DNA of 7,493 nucleotides from JACIYW01 sp014359745 (lineage in GTDB: Bacteria > Pseudomonadota > Alphaproteobacteria > Rhodobacterales > Rhodobacteraceae), in the NCBI GenBank assembly GCA_050433985.1, contig JBNPWE010000055.1:1-7493 (forward strand), in the 5' to 3' direction. Below, in pieces: positions 1 through 6,315 of the stretch (positions are counted from its first letter, which is position 1; every line of letters starts with the position of its first letter). The translations under genes and the position numbers were made by a program. A model generated the notes under the pieces. That model saw only the letters and a list, made by a program, of their open reading frames with translations. It had not been told where the DNA came from and ran no database searches.

Positions 1-2
1 GC

Positions 3-116
3 GTTCCGGTGAATATCCCACGTCATCGTCCTATCCCGCCCACCTGTGAAATAGAGGAAAAGTAGAGTAGCGGACAACTTCCTTGACACAGGGGGCCCCC
101 TGCGCTTTCAGGGCAG
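3..116 (+). pseudogene. Remnant of the N-terminal (PYR) domain end of the MenD-like TPP enzyme
   Basis: Read in the same frame as the downstream thiamine-diphosphate gene, bases 3-62 give VPVNIPRHRPIPPTCEIEEK, followed by TAG at 63-65 and TGA at 84-86. After the TGA the frame runs open through ...PPALSGQ straight into the downstream protein. The VPVNIP stretch resembles the G-P-V-H-(I/L)-N-(I/L)-P strand that closes the PYR domain of MenD-type enzymes, and the next residues fit the usual linker to the middle domain. This suggests one gene broken by two nonsense codons rather than two genes. A perfect palindrome of five G and five C lies at 91-100. The rest of the domain would lie left of the window. 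The similarity is judged by eye on a short segment, so confidence is moderate. Confidence 0.5.
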
Positions 117-1238
117 GTGGCAGTGTTCGTCGGAGCTCATCGGCCTTGGACGCCGGAGGAAACAGCCTGCCTCGACCGGTTTTGTGAGGTTAATGATGCT
201 GTTGTCTTCTGCGACCATACCAGCGGCTATCACGGTAAATACCGGATCCTCGGAGCGCTTCTTGGGTGCCAAGAAGGGATCGACCGATCTCTTTACCGAC
301 CAGATATCCTGATTCATATTGGCGAAGTTTCGGGCGACTATGACACCCAAACCTTTTGGGGCAAAGAAGTTTGGCGGGTCAATCTCGACGGAGAAATCCG
401 CGACACCTTCCGCAGATTACGCTATGTGTTCGAAATGTCGGAACAGCGATTCTTCCGTATGTATTCCGAATCCGCGCCGCAGCGCACCGCCTACTTCGAG
501 AGGTGCAAAGCGGCGTTGGGTGAGATTCAGGCCAAAGTACCTGTGCTGCCCTTCTCGAACATCTGGCTGGCATCGCAGATTGCCAAGGACATCCCCCAAG
601 GGTCGGTGATCCACTTTGCTATTCTAAATAGCCTTCGTTCCTGGAACTTTTTCAACCTCCCACCGGGCGTGCAATCCGCTTCGAATGTCGGCGGCTTCGG
701 CATTGACGGCTGCATGTCCACTTTGATCGGTGCCTCTCTGGCCGATCCAGACCGATTGTTCTTCTTGGTGACGGGCGATCTAGCGTTCTTTTACGATATG
801 AATGCCCTAGGCAATCGGCATCTGGGGTCAAATGTACGCATCCTCTTAGTTAATAATGGCAAGGGGACGGAATTCAAATTGAAAAGTCATACCGCTTCCG
901 CCTTCGGGGATGATGCCGATACATTCATCGCGGCGGGGGGCCATTTTGGCAACCAGTCCCGCGATCTCGTTCAGGGCTATGCCAAAAGTCTGGGAATGGA
1001 ATACATTGCGATTTCAAGCAAGCAGGAAAGCGAGGCTGCCTTTGCGCGGCTGCTAGCGACCGAAAAACAAGAACGTCCCATCTTGGTGGAAGCGTTCGTC
1101 TTTTCCTCCGACGATGCCGACGCGCTTAAGATAATGAAGACCTCCGATCAGAACTGGAACACCAAGGCTCGCCGCATGGTCAGAGATGCCCTTGGTCCTC
1201 AGAGAATCAATGCAGCAAAACGGATTTTGGGGCATTAG
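117..1238 (+). CDS. MenD-like thiamine diphosphate-binding protein, N-terminally truncated
   Basis: Encodes up to 373 residues corresponding to the middle and cofactor-binding (PP) domains of a thiamine-diphosphate enzyme. The middle domain opens with FVGAHRPW and VVFCDHTSGYHGKYR (about 1-100). The PP domain has the MenD-like signature NVGGFGIDGCMSTLIG (190-205). It also has a cofactor motif that starts GDL at 220-222, where GDG is usual, and closes with NN at 246-247. The C-terminus looks complete. Whole enzymes of this class have about 550-600 residues; the PYR domain, which carries the catalytic glutamate, is absent, so activity on its own is unlikely. Relatives occur in polysaccharide clusters, often annotated as MenD, without a known product. 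The GTG at 117 is only the first usable start after an in-frame TGA and has a poorly spaced AGGG. Base composition is low: 841-900 has 25 G+C of 60, which suggests transfer. Probably a pseudogene; a split-subunit enzyme is the alternative. Confidence 0.7.
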   Translation: MAVFVGAHRPWTPEETACLDRFCEVNDAVVFCDHTSGYHGKYRILGALLGCQEGIDRSLYRPDILIHIGEVSGDYDTQTFWGKEVWRVNLDGEIRDTFRRLRYVFEMSEQRFFRMYSESAPQRTAYFERCKAALGEIQAKVPVLPFSNIWLASQIAKDIPQGSVIHFAILNSLRSWNFFNLPPGVQSASNVGGFGIDGCMSTLIGASLADPDRLFFLVTGDLAFFYDMNALGNRHLGSNVRILLVNNGKGTEFKLKSHTASAFGDDADTFIAAGGHFGNQSRDLVQGYAKSLGMEYIAISSKQESEAAFARLLATEKQERPILVEAFVFSSDDADALKIMKTSDQNWNTKARRMVRDALGPQRINAAKRILGH

Positions 1239-1349
1239 CTGCGTAAGAAAATTGCTGCGGGCCTCTCGCTATCGCGCACAGCGCTGGCCCTTCCGCGCCG
1301 TGGCAAAATCTAGGAACGACCTTAAGCGGTCAATGAGATATCATGACAG
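1239..1349. other. Gene-less junction between two truncated genes
   Basis: No convincing gene was seen here. The segment separates the low-GC thiamine-diphosphate gene, whose end looks intact, from a GC-rich fragment that has lost its N-terminal part. A TGA at 1344-1346 lies in frame just before the fragment. The arrangement fits a deletion or recombination endpoint, although no repeat or transposase remnant is visible at the join. Confidence 0.35.
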
Positions 1350-1706
1350 TTGGGGCACTCCACCGTCGGCTATCCGGTCTTTGACGAGGGCGAGGGCGTA
1401 AGCCTGATCGGGAGCCGCACGAAACTCGGGGAACGGATACTCCAGGACGCCGTCGCGGCAGGCCGGATCGAGGCCGCGCCTTTCGAGATCAGTGGGTTGA
1501 CCGCAATCCAGCCCGGACAGCGCGAACGGCGGCGCGCGCTCCTGGCCCGACTTCTTGCGCTGCGCCTCGCCGGGCAGGCGGTGCCGCGCTATGTCGGACT
1601 GCATCTCCGGGCGGCGGCGCGGCAGAATCCTGCCCTGCGCAATCTGAAGAACTTCCTTGGCACGCTGCGCCGGGTTGTCCGACGCAAACTGTTCCGCCGT
1701 GGATAG
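1350..1706 (+). pseudogene. C-terminal fragment of a FrhB/FdhB-type polysaccharide-cluster protein
   Basis: This 118-residue frame begins at a TTG immediately after an in-frame TGA and has no clear ribosome site. Its content resembles the C-terminal end of the 'coenzyme F420 hydrogenase/dehydrogenase beta subunit' family, which is common in exopolysaccharide clusters beside pyruvyl transferases. The visible pattern is GEGVSLIGSRT (14-24), a helix LGERILQDAVAAG (26-38), a QPGQRERRR stretch (54-62), LARLLALRLAGQAVPRYVGLHL (65-86), and NPALRNLKNFLGTLRR (93-108). Full-length members have roughly 400 residues, so about the first 280, including the iron-sulfur cysteines, are missing. GC content matches the operon downstream, so the fragment probably belonged to the native cluster. 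The family call is from pattern memory. It could be a translated short protein, but a relic is more likely. Confidence 0.5.
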
Positions 1707-1791
1707 GCCACGAAGAACACCCGCAGCCGCCTTATCAAGGTCACGGGAATATGCTAACCGGCGCTGCAACAGTTATTTTCCCGATCCTTTC

Positions 1792-1795
1792 AGGA
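1792..1795 (+). promoter_or_regulatory. Ribosome binding site deciding the pyruvyl transferase start
   Basis: AGGA lies six bases before ATG 1802. The alternative in-frame ATG at 1751 has GGGA only two bases upstream, which is too close for good initiation. Confidence 0.5.
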
Positions 1796-1801
1796 TGCCC
1801 G

Positions 1802-2971
1802 ATGCTCAAGATTACCCTGATCTTCCACTCCGCCAGCAATGACAACATGGGGGTCGGGGCGCTGAGCGTGTCGGAGGTAGCGATCCTGCGCGGGATCGCC
1901 GAGGCGCGCGGCATCCCCATCGCCATCACGGTGATCGACAGCATCGCCGAACGCACGCCCTATGTGACCGGCGCGGATATCACGATCCGGCCCAGTCGGC
2001 CCCTGCGCAGGCCGCTCGATTTCTTCCGCGCGGTCCGGACCGCCGATCTGGTGATCGATATCGGTGGCGGCGACAGTTTTGCCGATATCTACGGGCCGCG
2101 ACGCCTCGCGCAGATGTTCCTGATGAAATATCTCACCCATCTCGCGCGCCGTCCCCTGGTGCTCGCCCCGCAGACCTTCGGGCCGTTCCGGCATTGGCTT
2201 TCGACCTTCCTCGCAAAGCAATCGATCCGTCTTTCCGCCATCACCACCACCCGCGACAGCCTTTCGACCGCCTGCCTGCACGAGATGGGGATCGCGGGCG
2301 CGATCATCGAGGCCTCTGACGTGGCGCTGCGCCTGCCCTATGCCCCCCCCCCGCCGCGCGCCGAGGCTGGCCCCGCCAAGGTGGGGATCAATGTTTCTGG
2401 CCTGCTGATGAACGGCGGTTACACCGGCAACAACATGTTTGGGCTGCAAATGGATTACCCGCAGCTTATGCGCGATATCCTGCGCCGTTTCAGCGATCAC
2501 CCGGAGCCTTGCGAAATCCACCTCGTTCCGCATGTTATTTCCTGGCGAGGCGGTGGCATCGAGGATGACCATGCCGCGAGCCTGACGCTGCAAAAGGAAT
2601 TCCCCTCCGTCACGGTCGCCCCCGCCTTCACCTCGCCGTCCGAGGCCAAGAGCTATATCGCGGGGATGGATTTCTTCATGGGCGCGCGCATGCATGCCTG
2701 TATCGCGGCGTTCTCGGCGGGCGTACCGGTGGTGCCCATGGCCTATAGCCGCAAGTTCGCCGGGCTCTTCGGGTCGCTGGGCTATGACGAGACGGTCGAT
2801 TGCACCAGCCAGAGCGCGGCGGAGATCCTGACGCACATATTCGACGCATATGACCGCCGCGCGCAACTGGCACAAAGCCAGAAGGCGGCGCTGGCAACGG
2901 GGCTTGAGAAACTCGGCCGATACGAGGCCGCGCTTGGCGACCTGATGGCGCGACTGGCGGGCAAACAATGA
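1802..2971 (+). CDS. Polysaccharide pyruvyl transferase family protein (WcaK/CsaB-like)
   Basis: Predicted to transfer pyruvate from phosphoenolpyruvate onto a sugar of a surface polysaccharide or its lipid-linked precursor, forming an acidic ketal; it acts in the cytoplasm. The 389-residue protein shows the family layout: an N-terminal SASNDNMGVGALS stretch (11-23), the GGGDSFADIYG loop (88-98), APQTFGPF (122-129), GINVSGLL (195-202), LVPHV (241-245), and the C-terminal signature GARMHACIAAFSAGVPVVPMAYSRKF (294-319) followed by GLFGSLGY. The start is placed at ATG 1802 because AGGA lies six bases upstream and the family pattern begins right after it; an in-frame ATG at 1751 would add 17 residues of little resemblance. 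A run of ten C at 2343-2352 encodes part of a proline stretch and could slip. The stop overlaps an ATG (ATGA). The specific acceptor sugar cannot be read from the sequence. Confidence 0.9.
   Translation: MLKITLIFHSASNDNMGVGALSVSEVAILRGIAEARGIPIAITVIDSIAERTPYVTGADITIRPSRPLRRPLDFFRAVRTADLVIDIGGGDSFADIYGPRRLAQMFLMKYLTHLARRPLVLAPQTFGPFRHWLSTFLAKQSIRLSAITTTRDSLSTACLHEMGIAGAIIEASDVALRLPYAPPPPRAEAGPAKVGINVSGLLMNGGYTGNNMFGLQMDYPQLMRDILRRFSDHPEPCEIHLVPHVISWRGGGIEDDHAASLTLQKEFPSVTVAPAFTSPSEAKSYIAGMDFFMGARMHACIAAFSAGVPVVPMAYSRKFAGLFGSLGYDETVDCTSQSAAEILTHIFDAYDRRAQLAQSQKAALATGLEKLGRYEAALGDLMARLAGKQ
2343..2352 (+). repeat. C10 homopolymer inside the pyruvyl transferase gene
   Basis: Ten consecutive C follow the G of a GCC alanine codon and encode part of an APPPPRA linker. 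Runs of this length are prone to slipped-strand mispairing and to sequencing indels. Gain or loss of one base would truncate the pyruvyl transferase before its C-terminal signature. Confidence 0.85.
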
Positions 2972-3042
2972 CATCCCGCCTTCCTTTCCGCTATTTCTAT
3001 GTCATCATGACGGACAGCATGGGCACTCTTTTCACAAGGTGA
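2968..3042 (+). CDS. Possible 24-residue coupled mini-ORF or leftover gene start
   Basis: An ATG at 2968 overlaps the stop of the pyruvyl transferase (ATGA) and opens 24 codons reading MTSRLPFRYFYVIMTDSMG and then TLFTR, ending at TGA 3040-3042, a few bases before the deacetylase start. The AAGGTGA at its end doubles as the ribosome site of the next gene. The overlap is the same type as at the other junctions of this operon. It could be a coupling peptide that carries ribosomes to the deacetylase. It could also be the surviving start of a deleted gene, since the FRYFYVIMTDSMG stretch vaguely recalls the first strand of a glycosyltransferase. It could equally be chance; no function is assigned. 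Confidence 0.25.
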   Translation: MTSRLPFRYFYVIMTDSMGTLFTR

Positions 3043-3051
3043 CGGCAATTG

Positions 3052-3792
3052 ATGAACGCAGGATTGATCTTGATCATCGCCGGTTTTGCGGTTCCAGCGG
3101 TCTGGTTCGGCATCCCTGGCCTGTATCGTTGGTGGGCGACCAGAAGCCTCGCTCGGCGGACTCGAACGCAACGGGCCATCGTGCTCACCTATGATGACGG
3201 CCCGAGCGATCAGGTGACCCCCCGGCTTGCGGATCTGTTGCAAAGGCGTGGTATCCGGGCGACATTCTTCGTGATCGGGCGCGAAGCTGTCCAACGCCCT
3301 GCAATGATCCGGCGCTTGCAAGATGACGGGCACGAGATCGGCAACCACACATTGGATCATCGCAATGCCTGGAAGACGGGGCCGTTGCGGGCGCTACGCG
3401 ATATCCGGGCCGGTCAGGCGCAACTGAAGGCGCTTGGGCACGACACCACGGCTTTTCGTCCCCCGTTCGGCAAGTCAACGCTTCTGACCCTGCTTTACAG
3501 CCTGATGCGCGGAACTAGACTGGCCTTCTGGACCCATGACAGCCGCGACAGTTGGGGGCGCCTGCTGGTTGATGACGTTCTCAAGCGGCTTGGCACGGCG
3601 GGGGGCGGCGTGCTTTTGATGCACGATTTCGACCTTCCGCGCCGCGGGCCTTCCCCCGATCAGCATCCCGATCATGTGGTGCATCTGACGGAAAGTGTGA
3701 TTGACTTCGCCGAAACGCATGATTTCAAGATCATACCCTTTTGCGATCTGTTCAGAAATCCTAAACTCCCCCCAGATAGGGAACCGGCATGA
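3052..3792 (+). CDS. Membrane-anchored NodB-type polysaccharide deacetylase (CE4 family)
   Basis: Predicted metal-dependent deacetylase that removes an N- or O-acetyl group from a glycan. All five NodB motifs are visible (numbering from ATG 3052): TYDDGP with catalytic Asp48 and metal ligand Asp49; NHTLDH with ligands His99 and His103; FRPPFG around Arg136; the D-x-W-like HDSRDSW near 162-168; and LLMHDFD with His191. Residues 3-25 form one hydrophobic segment. It is followed by an arginine-rich stretch (RSLARRTRTQR) while the N-terminus has no charge, so the positive-inside rule places the catalytic domain in the cytoplasm, as expected for an enzyme acting on a lipid-linked intermediate. The length of 246 residues is normal. 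A TTG at 3049 is an alternative start one codon earlier; AAGGTGA at 3036-3042 could serve either. The stop overlaps the next start (ATGA), indicating translational coupling with the PssD gene. Confidence 0.9.
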   Translation: MNAGLILIIAGFAVPAVWFGIPGLYRWWATRSLARRTRTQRAIVLTYDDGPSDQVTPRLADLLQRRGIRATFFVIGREAVQRPAMIRRLQDDGHEIGNHTLDHRNAWKTGPLRALRDIRAGQAQLKALGHDTTAFRPPFGKSTLLTLLYSLMRGTRLAFWTHDSRDSWGRLLVDDVLKRLGTAGGGVLLMHDFDLPRRGPSPDQHPDHVVHLTESVIDFAETHDFKIIPFCDLFRNPKLPPDREPA

Positions 3793-4271
3793 AAAAACCG
3801 CCGCATGTGATGGCTGTTGCCTCGGCAGGGGGGCATTGGGTGCAATTGATGCGGTTGCGCCCCGCTTGGGCCGGATGTCGCGTCACCTATGTAACCACCG
3901 AACCGGATTTCCGGGAAACGGTCCATCGTCTTGCCGCGCAGGACGGAGAGCCTGCCCCCGTCTTTCATACTGTCATCGAGGCGAACCGCTGGCAGAAAGT
4001 CCGTCTGCTGCGGCAGTTGGCCGGGCTCGTCTATATCCTGCTGCGGGCCCGCCCTGATGTGGTGATCTCGACCGGGGCGGCTGCGGGTTATTTCGCCCTG
4101 CGGATCGGGCGTTTTCTGGGCGCAAGAACCATCTGGGTCGACAGTATGGCCAATGCCGAGGAACTTTCCATGTCGGGCCAACGCATCGGAAAACATACTG
4201 ATCTATGGCTCACACAATGGGAACATCTGGCAAGACCGGACGGGCCAACCTATCTGGGATCGGTTCTGTGA
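3789..4271 (+). CDS. pssD: Alg14-like glycosyltransferase membrane subunit (PssD type)
   Basis: Encodes 160 residues that match the Alg14/PssD/EpsE family, the membrane-bound half of a split GT-B glycosyltransferase that recruits the Alg13-like half to the inner face of the cytoplasmic membrane. Visible hallmarks are ASAGGHWVQLMRL near the N-terminus (11-23), a hydrophobic patch LLRQLAGLVYILLRARPDVVIS (73-94), STGAAAGYFALRIGRFLGARTIWVDSMANAEE (94-125), and the KHTDLWLTQWEHLA region (135-148). Its length is typical. AGGGAA at 3778-3783 sits about five bases before the ATG, which overlaps the deacetylase stop. Its own stop overlaps the GTG start of the partner gene, so both halves are probably made in equal amounts. 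In Rhizobium, PssD with PssE adds glucuronic acid to a lipid-linked glucose; whether the donor is the same here is inference, supported by the dehydrogenase gene downstream. Confidence 0.85.
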   Translation: MKKPPHVMAVASAGGHWVQLMRLRPAWAGCRVTYVTTEPDFRETVHRLAAQDGEPAPVFHTVIEANRWQKVRLLRQLAGLVYILLRARPDVVISTGAAAGYFALRIGRFLGARTIWVDSMANAEELSMSGQRIGKHTDLWLTQWEHLARPDGPTYLGSVL

Positions 4272-4777
4272 TCTTTTTGACAATCGGCACACACGAACCT
4301 TTTGACCGGCTGGTCCGCGCGCTTGATGAATGGTGTGACCAGACTATGAGGCACCATGAGATCATCGCACAGGTTGTTTCCCCAGCAACCGATGCCTACC
4401 GGCCCCGGCGTTTCGACACCGTGGAGCATTTGTCGCCCAAAGACTATGAAGATCATATCCGCGACGCGGATCTGATTGTCTCGCATGCGGGAATGGGGTC
4501 GATCCTGACGGCGTTCACCCATGGCAAGCCGATCGTGATCATGCCGCGACGCGGGCATCTGCGTGAGACCCGGAACGACCACCAATTTACCACGGTCAGC
4601 AATCTTAAGGCACGTCCAGGGCTTTTCGTGGCGCAAGACGAAACCGCCTTGCCCGCCGTCATGGATCGGGCCCTTGCCGCCATCACCAGTGCCGCGCCGC
4701 CATGCCTGTCGGATGTGGCGGCACCAGACTTCACCGCCGCCCTGCGCAACTTTATACACTCTTCCCCACGAAGGTGA
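4268..4777 (+). CDS. pssE: Alg13-like catalytic glycosyltransferase subunit (PssE type)
   Basis: Encodes 169 residues of the GT28 C-terminal domain family (Alg13/PssE), the nucleotide-sugar-binding half of the split transferase. It begins IFLTIGTHEPFDRLVRALD, the family's first strand and glycine-containing loop. It carries the donor-binding block SHAGMGSILTAFTHGKPIVIMPRRGHLRETRNDHQ (about residues 77-111). A soluble protein held at the membrane by the Alg14-like partner is expected. The start is GTG 4268, overlapping the upstream TGA (GTGA), with GGGA at 4256-4259 eight bases before it. Longer in-frame starts from 4205 lie inside the previous gene and add residues unlike the family. The donor sugar is unproven; UDP-glucuronic acid, UDP-GlcNAc and a UDP-uronic acid made by the next gene are all possible. 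Confidence 0.88.
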   Translation: MIFLTIGTHEPFDRLVRALDEWCDQTMRHHEIIAQVVSPATDAYRPRRFDTVEHLSPKDYEDHIRDADLIVSHAGMGSILTAFTHGKPIVIMPRRGHLRETRNDHQFTTVSNLKARPGLFVAQDETALPAVMDRALAAITSAAPPCLSDVAAPDFTAALRNFIHSSPRR

Positions 4778-4830
4778 TTTGCGCTAGCGGCAGGGGAAAG
4801 AACCATACCAAAAAGAGAAGTGAAATTACC
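4778..4830 (+). other. Purine-rich leader before the dehydrogenase
   Basis: This is the widest gap inside the compact pssD-pssE-dehydrogenase block, apart from the region of the mini-ORF. It is rich in A and G near its end (GAGAAGTGA at 4815-4823), which can act as the ribosome site of the GTG start. No convincing promoter or hairpin was found. Confidence 0.35.
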
Positions 4831-6168
4831 GTGTCTCAGAGTGCATTTGAAAGTTTGCTCGCCCGGATCGAAAGCATGAGCGCAAAGGTGGCGATCCTTG
4901 GTCTTGGATATGTCGGCCTGCCGCTGGCGGTGACGACCGCACACGGTGGCCTGCATGTCACCGGCTTCGACATCGACCCGGAGAAGATCGAAAGGCTGTA
5001 TGCCGGGCAAAGCTATATTGGGGCGGTCTCGGATACGGATCTGACCGAACTGCACGAAAAGGGCCGTGTCGCCTGGACGACGGACTTCACCAGGCTGGCC
5101 GAGATGGATGTGTTCGTTATCTGCGTGCCAACCCCCCTGACAGAGCACCGCGAACCCGACCTTTCCTATGTCATCGCCACGACCGAGGAAATCGCGCGCC
5201 ACATCACACGCGGCTCTCTCGTCATTCTGGAATCGACCACCTATCCCGGCACCACCGACGAGGTTCTGACCCCGATTCTGGCGCGCACGGGCCTGACGCC
5301 GGGCACGGATGTGTTCATCGGTTTCTCGCCGGAACGGGAGGATCCGGGCAACGCGCATTACAAGACCAGTACGATCCCGAAGATCGTGGCGGGCGATGGG
5401 GTGGAGGCCGGCAGACTTGCCGAAGCCTTCTATGGCAAGATCGTCGAGAACGTGGTGCCGGTTTCCAGAACGCGCACCGCCGAGGCGATCAAGATCACTG
5501 AAAACATCTTTCGGGCGGTGAACATCGCGCTTGTGAACGAACTCAAGGTCATCTTCGATGCGATGGATATCGATGTCTGGGAGGTGATCGATGGGGCGGC
5601 CACCAAGCCCTTCGGTTTTATGCCCTTCTATCCCGGCCCCGGCCTTGGTGGGCACTGCATCCCGATCGATCCGTTCTACCTGACCTGGAAGGCGCGCGAA
5701 TATCATCTGTCCACGCGTTTCATCGAACTTGCGGGCGAAATCAATGCGATCATGCCGGATTATGTGGTGGCGCGCCTGCGCGACGTGATCGACCGCCGCC
5801 TCGGGATCGGCCTGAGCCGGGCGCGGGTTCTGATCATCGGCATCGCCTACAAGAAAAACGTCTCTGACATGCGCGAAAGCCCGTCGGTACGGCTGCTGTC
5901 GCTGTTGCGGGCTGCGGGGGCCAGTGTTGCCTTTCATGACCCCCATGTCCCGGAAATCCCCCGGATGCGCGAATATCCAGAGTTGAAAGGCAGCAAATCC
6001 CTTCCGTTTGCAGAGGTCAACCCGGTCGATTTCGATGCCATCCTGATCGCAACCGATCACGACGCCGTCAATTACGCGGCCCTTGCCGCCATGAACCTGC
6101 CGATCATCGACACGCGCAACGCCATGCAGCGGCGGGGCCAGCCGATGGAGAACGTCTCGAAAGCCTGA
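4831..6168 (+). CDS. UDP-sugar 6-dehydrogenase (WbpA-like nucleotide sugar dehydrogenase)
   Basis: Predicted NAD-dependent four-electron oxidation of a UDP-hexose at C6, giving a UDP-uronic acid in the cytoplasm. The 445 residues fit the family (about 430-440). In order: Rossmann motif GLGYVGLPLA (24-33), FDIDPEKI (46-53), VICVPTPL (96-103), ESTTYPGTT (134-142), SPEREDPGN (166-174), the central helix EAIKITENIFRAVNIALVNELK with Lys221, the nucleophile Cys276 in PGLGGHCIPIDPFYL, and the C-terminal domain with GIAYKKNVSDMRESP (337-351). The Cys-loop and N-terminal extension resemble UDP-GlcNAc 6-dehydrogenases (WbpA) more than UDP-glucose dehydrogenases, but the substrate is not settled. GTG 4831 is chosen because SQSAFESLLARIE before the Rossmann strand is a common extension in relatives and GAGAAG lies about ten bases upstream; ATG 4876 is the alternative. 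The gene closes the operon, 53 bases after pssE. Confidence 0.9.
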   Translation: MSQSAFESLLARIESMSAKVAILGLGYVGLPLAVTTAHGGLHVTGFDIDPEKIERLYAGQSYIGAVSDTDLTELHEKGRVAWTTDFTRLAEMDVFVICVPTPLTEHREPDLSYVIATTEEIARHITRGSLVILESTTYPGTTDEVLTPILARTGLTPGTDVFIGFSPEREDPGNAHYKTSTIPKIVAGDGVEAGRLAEAFYGKIVENVVPVSRTRTAEAIKITENIFRAVNIALVNELKVIFDAMDIDVWEVIDGAATKPFGFMPFYPGPGLGGHCIPIDPFYLTWKAREYHLSTRFIELAGEINAIMPDYVVARLRDVIDRRLGIGLSRARVLIIGIAYKKNVSDMRESPSVRLLSLLRAAGASVAFHDPHVPEIPRMREYPELKGSKSLPFAEVNPVDFDAILIATDHDAVNYAALAAMNLPIIDTRNAMQRRGQPMENVSKA

Positions 6169-6262
6169 ACGTCACTGTGGCTGCGGGGGTGCCCGCTGCC
6201 ATCATCCCATGGGACGCGCCGAGCTTGTGAAGAACTTGAACAGAGCAGATCACCAAAACCAA

Positions 6263-6299
6263 AAGGCGGCCCGTAAGGGTCGCCTTAGGATCGTTTTTG
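6263..6299 (+). terminator. Rho-independent terminator, probably bidirectional
   Basis: AAGGCGGCCC (6263-6272) pairs with GGGTCGCCTT (6277-6286), giving ten pairs with a single G-U wobble around a GTAA loop, which as RNA is a GNRA tetraloop. A run of five T follows at 6293-6297, about six bases after the stem. It lies 95 bases after the dehydrogenase stop and between convergent genes. Read on the minus strand the same stem is followed by CCTTTTGGTTTTGG, so it may also end the CTERM gene. Confidence 0.8.
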
Positions 6300-6315
6300 T
6301 GCATTCTAACGGATG

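Noticed and set aside
117..1238. Annotation as genuine menD of menaquinone synthesis
   Set aside because: No other men genes are near, the PYR domain is missing, and the HTSGYHGKYR and GDLAFFYDMN blocks are those I associate with the polysaccharide-cluster relatives.
1341..1769. A 142-codon minus-strand frame opposite the FrhB-like fragment
   Set aside because: It shows no recognisable motif, and the plus-strand frame resembles a family expected next to a pyruvyl transferase.
1790..2974. A 394-codon minus-strand frame opposite the pyruvyl transferase
   Set aside because: The plus-strand protein has complete family signatures over the whole stretch; the minus translation is low-complexity and arginine-rich.
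4702..4830. An upstream extension of the dehydrogenase to a start at 4702
   Set aside because: It would run through the end of pssE and a non-coding leader, and would add residues unlike the family; GTG 4831 with a purine-rich site is better.
4453..6060. A 535-codon open frame on the minus strand opposite pssE and the dehydrogenase
   Set aside because: It is an antisense shadow of high-GC genes. Its translation is rich in Arg, His, Asp and Gly and matches no family, while the plus strand has clear motifs throughout.
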